DNA from: Brenneria izadpanahii
GTDB lineage: Bacteria; Pseudomonadota; Gammaproteobacteria; Enterobacterales; Enterobacteriaceae
Direction: 5' to 3'
Assembly (NCBI RefSeq): GCF_017569925.1
Contig: NZ_CP050854.1
Span: 4,712,001-4,776,000 of the forward strand
Length of the DNA: 64,000 nucleotides
Both the position numbers and the translations under genes were made by a program. The notes beneath the pieces are model-generated. The model had not been told where the DNA came from. It made no database searches and was given only the letters and a program-made list of their open reading frames with translations. Positions within the stretch are counted from its first letter, which is position 1. Each line of letters opens with the position of its first letter. Of the stretch, positions 17,944-25,371 are shown piece after piece.

Positions 17944-18105
17944 ATGGGGGTAAATGAACTGTTCGATGGCGATAATCCGGCCAAAAAGCTGTTGCGCGAT
18001 GTAGGTCTGCTGCCGGCGGACAACCTGCCCGGCGTCAAACCGACGCTGGTGCGTCAGGCAATGGGGCTAAATGACCTCCCCGAATGGCTGGATGAACATC
18101 ACTAA
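17944..18105 (+). pseudogene. Detached duplicate of the ubiI C-terminus
   Basis: A 53-codon frame reads MGVNELFDGDNPAKKLL and continues to NDLPEWLDEHH. All but the first three codons correspond to the UbiI C-terminus. Bases 17955-18092 match 13030-13167 with about four changes, one of them Leu to Pro. It is not a functional gene. It is the right-hand boundary of the island and may preserve the ancestral end of ubiI. Confidence 0.88.
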
Positions 18106-18369
18106 CGCCGATACAAGCCGGGCGCCCACGATCGGCGTTGACCAAGGGTAAAGGCTTATAGAAAAGCGGCCAGAATACGCTAAAAAATAAAATGGGCTAT
18201 TATAAAAAGATGAGGGAAAATCAACTCATATTTATTAGTAGGTTATAAAAAAGAGAGCGTATTTATTAATAAAATCAAGCAAATTAATTTATTAAATGGT
18301 TATCTAAATTCATTTTATATCAATATATTTATTTCATAGTAACAAACGTCACTAAAAAGGAGCATTATC

Positions 18370-18678
18370 ATGCTGAGTCCTAATGAATGCCGCAACCTGC
18401 AAGACGTAAGGGAAGGTATTGATACGATAGACAAACAGATCTTTTCGCTTTTTCTTCAACGTCTGGAGTATGTTTATGCCGCCAGCCAATTCAAACCCGA
18501 CGAAGCCAGTATCGCGGCACCGGACCGCGTGACGGCGATGCTTGATGAGCGCAGGCGATGGGCGAGAAAACAGCAGGCTAATGAAGACTTCATTACCTCA
18601 CTGTATGAACATATTATTTATACCTATATTAGGGAGCAAACTGAATTTTGGCGCAAAAAAAACAATAAAACGGCATAG
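18370..18678 (+). CDS. pchB: Isochorismate pyruvate lyase (PchB-like, chorismate mutase fold)
   Basis: A 102-residue all-helical AroQ-fold protein. It keeps the residues known to be catalytic in Pseudomonas PchB at the same numbering: Arg14 (DVREGID), Arg31 (LQRLEYV), Lys42 in the mobile loop (ASQFKPDE) and Gln90 (IREQTEFW). PchB converts isochorismate to salicylate and pyruvate. AAGGAG lies 7 bases before the ATG. The next gene, 134 bases on, is an isochorismate synthase, so the pair could make salicylate from chorismate. An AT-rich 264-bp region upstream should hold the promoter; I found no convincing Fur box in it. Confidence 0.88.
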   Translation: MLSPNECRNLQDVREGIDTIDKQIFSLFLQRLEYVYAASQFKPDEASIAAPDRVTAMLDERRRWARKQQANEDFITSLYEHIIYTYIREQTEFWRKKNNKTA

Positions 18679-18812
18679 ATAATATTTAATTATACATAAA
18701 AAACATTAGCTATTTTATGTAGTAAACATTCCTGGGGATTAAATGGTGCGGGTATAGACGACACCGAAATAACAAACTTTATTTCAGTTGTTTACCAAGA
18801 AAGGAATGCCAT

Positions 18813-19940
18813 ATGGAAAGCCCCTTTAAACATGATAGCTTTTTATTCTCCTCGGTGTTTCACAGCCTTTATACCGAAGGTATATTTAAAACCATTACCC
18901 AATCCGCGACCAGCCCAGCCGAGCTTTGTCGTATATTAACTCACGAGTTCGAACAGGCGCGCCTTGCCGGTATCACGCAACCGATTGTGGTAGGGGCAAT
19001 CCCTTTTGATACGCGCCAGCCTTCTTCATTATATATTCCGCGAGCCAGCCATTTTTTATCACGAGAGGCATTTCGGCAAAAACTGCTCAAGATACAAAGG
19101 ACTCCGCTGTTGATCACCGAACGTCAGCCCCTGCCGGATAAGGATCATTTTCTCGCTATGGTGGAAAAGGCGGTAAAGAAGATTCGTCAGGGAACGTTGC
19201 AAAAGATCGTCTTGTCACGTACGCAGTCAATAAGAACCGAACATCCGATCGAAACCATCGCGCTGCTGTCCACGCTGGCCGAGCAAAACCCAGACGGCTA
19301 TCATTTCCGTTTGCCGCTGACGGAAAATCGTTATCTGTTCGGCGCCAGTCCTGAACTGTTGCTGCGGCAGGAAAAACGCACCATCGCCACCACCCCGCTG
19401 GCGGGCACGATCAAACGCGATGCGGATGCACAGCAAGATAGGGATAATTGCGATCGGTTGCTCGCCTCTGATAAGGATCGGCACGAACATCGTCTGGTTA
19501 TCGAAGATATTCGCCAGAGACTGTCGGGCTACTGCGCCAAACTCGATATTCCGCAAACGCCCACGTTGCTGCCGACGCCCCAGGTTTGGCATCTGGCTAG
19601 TCCGATTACCGGCCAGCTAAAAGCGGACAACGTCCATCCTCTGTTTCTCGCCTGTCTGTTGCACCCCACGCCGGCGCTATGCGGCCTACCAATGGAAAAG
19701 GCCCGCAGCCTGATTAGTGAATTGGAGCCATTTGAACGAGGCGTATTTGGCGGCATCGTCGGCTGGAGCGACGCGGAAGGAAACGGGGAATGGGTTGTCG
19801 CCATTCGCTGCGGCGTCAGCCAGCATAACGCCGTGCGATTGTACGCCGGGGCTGGGATCGTCGCTGATTCTGAACCCGCGGCCGAATGGCGGGAAACGGA
19901 AGCCAAAATGCGCACGATGCTGGCTGCACTGGACCAGTAA
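18813..19940 (+). CDS. pchA: Isochorismate synthase (PchA/EntC family)
   Basis: A 375-residue chorismate-utilising enzyme that isomerises chorismate to isochorismate. Conserved blocks include LQKIVLSRTQ (general base lysine), LFGASPELLLR, TTPLAGTIKRD, the KDRHEHRLVIEDI segment, LLHPTPALCGLP, and FERGVFGGIVGWSD followed by GAGIVADSEP. Length fits EntC (391) better than the longer PchA (about 476), so the name reflects its pairing with pchB rather than strict orthology. AAGGAA precedes the ATG. No NRPS or 2,3-dihydroxybenzoate genes (entA, entB, entE) are nearby, so free salicylate is the expected product. Confidence 0.9.
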   Translation: MESPFKHDSFLFSSVFHSLYTEGIFKTITQSATSPAELCRILTHEFEQARLAGITQPIVVGAIPFDTRQPSSLYIPRASHFLSREAFRQKLLKIQRTPLLITERQPLPDKDHFLAMVEKAVKKIRQGTLQKIVLSRTQSIRTEHPIETIALLSTLAEQNPDGYHFRLPLTENRYLFGASPELLLRQEKRTIATTPLAGTIKRDADAQQDRDNCDRLLASDKDRHEHRLVIEDIRQRLSGYCAKLDIPQTPTLLPTPQVWHLASPITGQLKADNVHPLFLACLLHPTPALCGLPMEKARSLISELEPFERGVFGGIVGWSDAEGNGEWVVAIRCGVSQHNAVRLYAGAGIVADSEPAAEWRETEAKMRTMLAALDQ

Positions 19941-20007
19941 TCTAATCACACCTAACGCCTGAAAGCGTAAAGTTCCCTAACACGGCACAACGCCGGCCTG
20001 ACCGCCC

Positions 20008-20040
20008 CCCCCCCGTTATTCGCCTGGCAAAACGGGGGGG
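20008..20040. terminator. GC-rich hairpin between pchA and curA
   Basis: CCCCCCCGTT at 20008-20017 pairs with AACGGGGGGG at 20031-20040 across a 13-base loop, in the gap between two convergent genes. A bidirectional terminator is likely from position, although neither side has a clear T-run. Confidence 0.45.
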
Positions 20041-20049
20041 ATTAAAGCT

Positions 20050-21087
20050 TTATGCATCCGGCCCGACGCGCACGACCAGCTTGCCGAAATTGCGTCCCTG
20101 CAGCAGCCCGATAAACGCCGCCACGGCATTTTCCAACCCTTCCACCACATCTTCCCGGTATTTTATTTTGCCTTCGGCCAGCCAGGGGTTAATGGCTTTA
20201 CTGAACTCATCGAAGCGGTGCCCGTAGTCATCGAAAATAATGAATCCCTGCATGCGGATACGCTTTTTCAGGATAGTTCCCATCAGCAGCGGCAGACGAT
20301 CCGGCCCATCGGGCAGGCTGGTGGCATTGTAGCTGGCAACCAGTCCGCAGACCGGAATTCGGGCCGACGTATTCAACAATGGCAACACCGCGTCGAACAC
20401 CTTCCCTCCCACGTTTTCATAGTAGATATCAATCCCATCGGGGCAGGCGGCCTTAAGCCGATCGGCAAAATCCGCCGCGCGGTGATCGAGGCAGACATCG
20501 AAACCCAGCTCGTCGACCGCATAGCGGCATTTCTCCTCCCCTCCGGCGACCCCCACCACGCGGCAACCCTTCAGTTTGGCGATCTGACCGACCGTCGCGC
20601 CTACCGGCCCTGTCGCCGCCGCGACGACCAGCGTCTCCCCGGACTTAGGCTGACCAATATCCAGCAGCCCCATATAGGCGGTAAAACCCGGCATGCCCAG
20701 CACGCCGAGCGCATAAGACGGATTTGCGGGCGCTGCTCCCAGGTTGGTTAATCCGCTGCCATCGGAAACGGCGTAATCCTGCCATCCGTTGTAGGACAAC
20801 ACCCAGTCCCCTACGTGATAATCCGCATGTTTCGAGGCGACAACCCTACAGACGGTCGATCCGACCATCACCGCGCCAACCTCGACCGGCTTGGCGTAGG
20901 ACGGCGCATCGCTCATGCGACCACGCATATAGGGATCGAGCGAAAGGAAGACCGTGCGCAACAGCGCCTCGCCCTCTTTTACTTCAGGGATCGGCTGTTG
21001 CTCCAGGCGGAAATTATCATGCGAGGGAACGCCGTGCGGGCGTGAAGCCAGCACAATCCGGCGATTGTTTTGAACTGTTTGCGACAT
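20050..21087 (-). CDS. curA: NADPH-dependent curcumin/alkenal reductase CurA family
   Basis: A 345-residue medium-chain reductase equal in length to E. coli CurA. It has LSLDPYMRGRMSD, GVLGMPGFTAYMGLLDIGQP, the cofactor-binding AAATGPVGATVGQIAKLKG region, IYYENVGGK and ARIPVCGL. It lacks zinc ligands, as expected for the leukotriene B4 dehydrogenase-like branch, which reduces alpha,beta-unsaturated carbonyls with NADPH. The ATG at 21087 has AGAGGA upstream; an upstream in-frame methionine does not fit the family start. It is convergent with pchA. Confidence 0.93.
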   Translation of the reverse strand: MSQTVQNNRRIVLASRPHGVPSHDNFRLEQQPIPEVKEGEALLRTVFLSLDPYMRGRMSDAPSYAKPVEVGAVMVGSTVCRVVASKHADYHVGDWVLSYNGWQDYAVSDGSGLTNLGAAPANPSYALGVLGMPGFTAYMGLLDIGQPKSGETLVVAAATGPVGATVGQIAKLKGCRVVGVAGGEEKCRYAVDELGFDVCLDHRAADFADRLKAACPDGIDIYYENVGGKVFDAVLPLLNTSARIPVCGLVASYNATSLPDGPDRLPLLMGTILKKRIRMQGFIIFDDYGHRFDEFSKAINPWLAEGKIKYREDVVEGLENAVAAFIGLLQGRNFGKLVVRVGPDA

Positions 21088-21276
21088 GACGACTATCCTC
21101 TGCAATAAGCGGATAAACAGGAGGCTGGCCGGTCAGCGCCGCGGCATCTTGCACATGACAACAGGAGAAAAGCATCCGGCATCGGCAACCAGCCTTAAGG
21201 ACTTAATCATAGACTATGCGCCGATAGTTGAGTTCCTCTGATACCCGCGCAGGCGGCAGAGGAACAACCACCGCGA

Positions 21277-21606
21277 TCAGGCAAATTTAATCAGCGTCAT
21301 GCCGATCAGCAAAAGCAAAATGCCAAGCCAGCCCGTCGGGGTCAGACGCTGGTTATACATAACCCAGCCGGCGATCAGGGTCGCGAGAATGCCGAATCCG
21401 CCCCACAGCGCATAGGCGACCGCCAGATCGATGCCTCTTACCGCCTGGCTCAACGCGGCGAACGCGCCCAACACGCACAGTAAAGAAAAAATTCCCAGTT
21501 TACGGCGGCGAAACCCATCGGACTGTTTAAGCAGAATATTGGCCAGAATTTCCAGCATAATCGCCAGCGCTAAAAACAGCGCATGCGTCATATTAAAGGG
21601 CTGCAT
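21277..21606 (-). CDS. mdtI: Spermidine export protein MdtI (SMR family)
   Basis: A 109-residue four-helix small multidrug resistance subunit with [45 protein letters not shown] and a final [13 protein letters not shown] helix, matching E. coli MdtI (109). It works as a heteromer with MdtJ to export spermidine. Its start overlaps the end of mdtJ by 14 bases, so the two are translationally coupled. Confidence 0.95.
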   Translation of the reverse strand: MQPFNMTHALFLALAIMLEILANILLKQSDGFRRRKLGIFSLLCVLGAFAALSQAVRGIDLAVAYALWGGFGILATLIAGWVMYNQRLTPTGWLGILLLLIGMTLIKFA

Positions 21607-21946
21607 GCGCCGCCTCCCGCACGTTCTTGCGCACGCCGGCTTTTACCAACGCCACGCCGAGGATCAGCGTCGCCATTCCGCCGACTTTCAGTGCGGAAAG
21701 CGACTCGTCAAACAGCAACACGCTGAACAGCGTAATAAACAGAATGCCGAACGCTTCCCATAGCGCATAGGCAACGCCCAGCGCCACGCGTTTGACCACC
21801 AGCGACAGCAGCAGATAAGAGAAAGTAATGGCTATCATCATAATGACATAGCCCGTAATGCCGCCATAAAGGCTGGCGTATTTCATTGACAACGTACCAA
21901 TAACCTCGGCGCCGATCGCCAGGCCAAGAAGAATCCAGGTAAGCAT
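21593..21946 (-). CDS. mdtJ: Spermidine export protein MdtJ (SMR family)
   Basis: A 117-residue SMR subunit with [21 protein letters not shown] (membrane glutamate), [16 protein letters not shown] and [12 protein letters not shown], matching MdtJ. The start chosen is MLTWILL at 21946, preceded by GGAGAG; an upstream in-frame methionine lacks this. It is the first gene of the mdtJI operon. A PuuP-like permease lies divergently upstream, so polyamine export and import genes face away from each other. Confidence 0.95.
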   Translation of the reverse strand: MLTWILLGLAIGAEVIGTLSMKYASLYGGITGYVIMMIAITFSYLLLSLVVKRVALGVAYALWEAFGILFITLFSVLLFDESLSALKVGGMATLILGVALVKAGVRKNVREAAHAAL

Positions 21947-22592
21947 GATGCTCTCCGCAAACAACAGAAAACGGATACGCGACGTCCCGCATACGGCGGA
22001 AGACGGTATTCAACAGATTGAAAATAGGGGCGATTGCCCATTTGCGAAGAAAGGCGCTAAAGCTGGCCGGTCCAGGTATATTGGCTGGAAATGATCAGGG
22101 GAAAGAACAATAAAAAGGACGAGCTGTTAACAGTTCGTTGATTGGCTAACATGTTTTTTGCCTGGTCAAAGCGTTTTATTTTGACCTGCGGCACCTCTGG
22201 CAGTGTTTTCGATGGCGATATTTCTACCATGACGGATGATCGTTTGCAAATCCGCTTATCTTTTATTGCATAAGAAAAAATTGACACTTTCCCTTCATGC
22301 TGCCGCCGTTAATCCCGTATTACAGGAAATTATCTTCATACTGTGGATTGGATAGATTAATTTTACTTACCTGGGTTCTTTTTTGGTGCGCCCCAATGGG
22401 AAATTGCCATATATGAGTGCAGGTCTTCAACGGGCAACGTCAAGATTACTTTTCTAAATAAAAAAATTTTTTCACTCCTAACCAACTGTTATTCCGAAAA
22501 CTTATCGCCAAGCAAAAATTTTAGAACGGTTATCTGGCATGAGCTTTGCTGCGATTGTTTCAGCGCCCCCAACCATGGCATAAGGATAATAT
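21947..22592. other. AT-rich divergent gap between mdtJ and the PuuP-like gene
   Basis: These 646 bp must hold two divergent promoters. A 76-codon minus-strand frame at 22057-22287 has no recognised domain and no clear ribosome site, so I leave it uncalled. I see no clear operator. Confidence 0.4.
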
Positions 22593-23918
22593 ATGGTGAT
22601 GAAAACAATCAGCAGTTCAAAACTCTGTCTATGGCAGGTCGTAATCATCGGGATTGCCTATATGACCCCCATGACGGTGTTCGATACATTCGGCATTGTT
22701 TCCGGCATCACCGAAGGCAGAGTTCCACTCGCGTACCTGATTGCACTGATTGCCATACTGCTTACCGCGCTCAGCTATGGAAGAATGGTTCGGGCATTTC
22801 CCGAAGCCGGTTCCGCTTATACCTATACCCGCAAGACCTGCGGCAATAGCGCCGGTTTTATGGTCGGCTGGTCTTCGCTGCTGGACTACATGCTCCTGCC
22901 GATGATTAATTCATTACTGGCCGGCATCTACCTCAGATCGCTATTCCCTGCGTTTCCTCCCTGGATATGGATCGTCGGCTTCACCGCGCTGGTTACTTTC
23001 ATCAACTGCCGTAATATCAAATTGCTGGCGAATCTGAATTTCCTACTCGTCGGCGCGCCCGTGGTTCTGATGGGCGTGTTCATCTATCTGGTGATTCAGG
23101 GCGTCAGCCATCAATCAGGCGTCGATGCCGTCTGGACGCTAAAACCGCTGATGAATGGCGACGGCAGCATTATTCCCCTCATCAGCGGCGCCGCCGTTCT
23201 GTGTTTCTCTTTCCTCGGTTTTGACGCCGTCACCACCTTATCCAATGACAGCCACGAGCCGCGCAAGACGATCCCGCGCGCCGTTTTTCTTACCGCGTTG
23301 CTTGGCGGTGTGATATTTTTCACCGCCGCCTGGTTTATTCAGCTCTATTTCCCCACTAACGCGCAGTTTAAAAATCCATCCGAAGCGATGCCGGAAATTG
23401 TGCTTTACGTCGGCGGCGCTTTTTTCCAGTCCGTCTTCCTGGTCGCCATTTTGGTTAATACGCTGGCTTCCGCGCTGGCGTCACACGCCAGCGCTTCGCG
23501 CCTGCTGCACATCATGGGCCGCGACGGCATTTTCCCCGGATCGTTTTTCAGTTATCTGCACCCGCGCTTCGGCAGCCCGGTATATTGCGTGCTGTTTGTC
23601 GGCGGGTTATCGATGAGCGCCGTCTTTTTCGGCCTGGATACGGCCGTATCGCTGATAAGTTTCGGCGCGCTGGTGGCGTTTACCGCGGTGAATTTCTCCG
23701 TAATCGCCCTGTATGCCATTAGAGAAAGAAAATTGGCTACCTGGAAAGATAAATTATTCAACCTGGTTCTGCCGTTGATGGGGATGGGAACGATTGGCTT
23801 TATGTGGGTCAATCTGGACAAAGACTCCATGGTACTTGGCCTGATTTGGGCGGTTCTTGGCGTAAGCTGGCTCGCCTGGTCCCGGCTTACCAAAAGGGAA
23901 GTGGTCTTTTCATCATGA
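22593..23918 (+). CDS. APC-superfamily permease, PuuP-like (putative putrescine/amino acid importer)
   Basis: A 441-residue protein with about 12 membrane helices. It matches E. coli PuuP in LWQVVIIGIAYMTPMTVFDTFGIVSGI, in FPEAGSAYTYTRK and GFMVGWSSLLDYMLLPMIN, and in CFSFLGFDAVTTLS, NTLASALASHASASRLL and LGLDTAVSLISFGALVAFT-like blocks. PuuP imports putrescine by proton symport. No other puu catabolic gene is nearby, so the substrate is inferred from similarity and from the adjacent mdtJI. AAGGAT lies just upstream of the ATG. Confidence 0.82.
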   Translation: MVMKTISSSKLCLWQVVIIGIAYMTPMTVFDTFGIVSGITEGRVPLAYLIALIAILLTALSYGRMVRAFPEAGSAYTYTRKTCGNSAGFMVGWSSLLDYMLLPMINSLLAGIYLRSLFPAFPPWIWIVGFTALVTFINCRNIKLLANLNFLLVGAPVVLMGVFIYLVIQGVSHQSGVDAVWTLKPLMNGDGSIIPLISGAAVLCFSFLGFDAVTTLSNDSHEPRKTIPRAVFLTALLGGVIFFTAAWFIQLYFPTNAQFKNPSEAMPEIVLYVGGAFFQSVFLVAILVNTLASALASHASASRLLHIMGRDGIFPGSFFSYLHPRFGSPVYCVLFVGGLSMSAVFFGLDTAVSLISFGALVAFTAVNFSVIALYAIRERKLATWKDKLFNLVLPLMGMGTIGFMWVNLDKDSMVLGLIWAVLGVSWLAWSRLTKREVVFSS

Positions 23919-24610
23919 GGGAAATGAGGGAAGCGCGCTGCAATCTGAGGCGGAGCCGGATGATAAAAATCAGCCGGTTTTAAATCAGCAATGCTAAATA
24001 TGCGAACCACAGCACGGTTATTACATCTTTTGATCAAATAGTATAAATGTATGCAGCAAATATTCCGCATGATTGCCGGTGTATTAGTTTTTTCTATTAA
24101 CGCCGGTAAATCGACAATAAATAGTGCATAGATCTATTCGGTTTACATAGCAGAATTATTATCTTAAACAGTTATATTATTAATAAAATCGCTCTTCTTT
24201 CCCTTCTATATAAAAACAAATTTACATAAATATACATTTTGAAATGTTATATTATCGAAACCTTAACCAATAGATTAATTATTACTCACCCCCTGTGCGT
24301 TAAGAGCGTTAATATAAAATCGATCATAATTACCGATAGGTGTAATATCCTGACTGAATAAGACGTTATCCCGCCAGATTGCAGGATGCATGGATAAAAC
24401 CAATCCAGCGCCTTGCAAAAACGGGTTGAAAACAAGTGATTCGAGCATTCGGGAAAAGCCAGCTTTGCCCTGTCTATCGGAATCGGCGCTTATTCATTTT
24501 TAGATAGTGTTCTATTATTAGCTCATCAGTGTGATGTTTAGATCTGACTTAATTCCGAACAGGATTTGTACGGAATTAACCTGTTACCAGGTTATTTAGG
24601 AGAGAATAAA
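23919..24610. other. Gene-free AT-rich region with a 5'-leader inverted repeat (24549-24579)
   Basis: These 692 bp have no supportable gene. Near the right end, TTAATTCCG (24549-24557) and CGGAATTAA (24571-24579) form a perfect 9-bp inverted repeat with a 13-base spacer, ending 31 bases before the yagU start. It could be an operator or a leader hairpin. Confidence 0.45.
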
Positions 24611-25153
24611 ATGCAGTTACGCACCACAAAAGAAAAAATCCTGATGGCGATACTTATCGGGATAATTGCGGGCCTGGTTTGCGCCCTCGCTAAATTTGGC
24701 TGGGAGATACCATTTCCACCAAGAACACCGGCTCGTGATTTGACCAATCCGCCGCAGGAATTATTACAACAGCTTGGTATGTCTTTTGAAATGTCTCATA
24801 TTACCTACATATTTAATGGTAATGCGAGACCAATCATGAGCTTTATCATGCACTTTGGTTTCTCTATCACCTTTTCCGTGCTTTATTGCATTATCGCCGA
24901 GTTTAATCCGAAAATTAAACTTTGGCAGGGCGCTTTTTACGGTCTGGTTCTGCACATTGTATTCCACATTTTCCTGCTGCCGCTGTTCGGCACCGTTCCA
25001 GCGCCGTGGGATCAACCGTTCGCCGAACACTTCTCCGAACTGTTCGGTCATATGTTCTGCTTCTGGCTGGTGGAAATCGTCCGCCGCGATCTGCGTAACC
25101 GCATCACACATGCGCCGGATCCGGAAGTCACCGCAGCCGAAGCCGCTCGTTAA
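24611..25153 (+). CDS. yagU: Inner membrane protein YagU (DUF1440)
   Basis: A 180-residue inner-membrane protein matching YagU: LIGIIAGLVCALAKFGWE, PFPPRTPARDLTNPP, VLYCIIAEFNPKIKLWQG, HMFCFWLVEIVRRDLRNRIT and HAPDPE near the C-terminus. Three to four membrane helices are visible. In E. coli YagU has been linked to acid resistance; the mechanism is unknown. TAGGAG lies 8 bases before the chosen ATG. It is monocistronic, ending in a strong terminator. Confidence 0.9.
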   Translation: MQLRTTKEKILMAILIGIIAGLVCALAKFGWEIPFPPRTPARDLTNPPQELLQQLGMSFEMSHITYIFNGNARPIMSFIMHFGFSITFSVLYCIIAEFNPKIKLWQGAFYGLVLHIVFHIFLLPLFGTVPAPWDQPFAEHFSELFGHMFCFWLVEIVRRDLRNRITHAPDPEVTAAEAAR

Positions 25154-25175
25154 TTTGCCCGCATCGCATCACCAG

Positions 25176-25199
25176 GCCACCTCCACAGGTGGCTTTTTT
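25176..25199 (+). terminator. Rho-independent terminator after yagU
   Basis: GCCACCT (25176-25182) pairs with AGGTGGC (25187-25193) around a CCAC loop and is followed directly by six T bases. Confidence 0.9.
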
Positions 25200-25371
25200 C
25201 CCCGTACAGCATCCCGTTCCGTTTCTTCCTTATACCGCCGGTAACGCTTTCCGGTGTTATATATCTTTTTGGCATTAAAAAGTATTTTTTGTACTTTTAC
25301 ACCCTTACTTCAACTCTCCTAAAGTTACAGCAATATTAAGTTGGGCTAATGTAAATTCAAGGAATTAGGGA

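Larger units (their letters stand above)
14348..17954 (+). repeat. Tandem array of six DUF943 gene units
   Basis: Six direct repeats with starts at 14348, 14965, 15582, 16195, 16804 and 17338 (periods 617, 617, 613, 609 and 534 bp). From the second unit on, each consists of a spacer with a short DUF3289 3'-end fragment followed by a DUF943 gene. A seventh spacer without its gene ends at 17954. Sequence blocks are shared in different combinations among copies, which points to tandem duplication followed by gene conversion. Confidence 0.92.

Noticed and set aside
14348..17954. CRISPR-like array
   Set aside because: Repeat period is about 610 bp with coding units; no short repeats with spacers and no cas genes.
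18181..18369. Fur box upstream of pchB
   Set aside because: The best 19-mer around 18300 matches only about 11 of 19 positions in AT-rich DNA, no better than chance.
22057..22287. 76-codon minus-strand frame upstream of mdtJ
   Set aside because: No recognised family and no convincing start signal; lies in an AT-rich promoter region.
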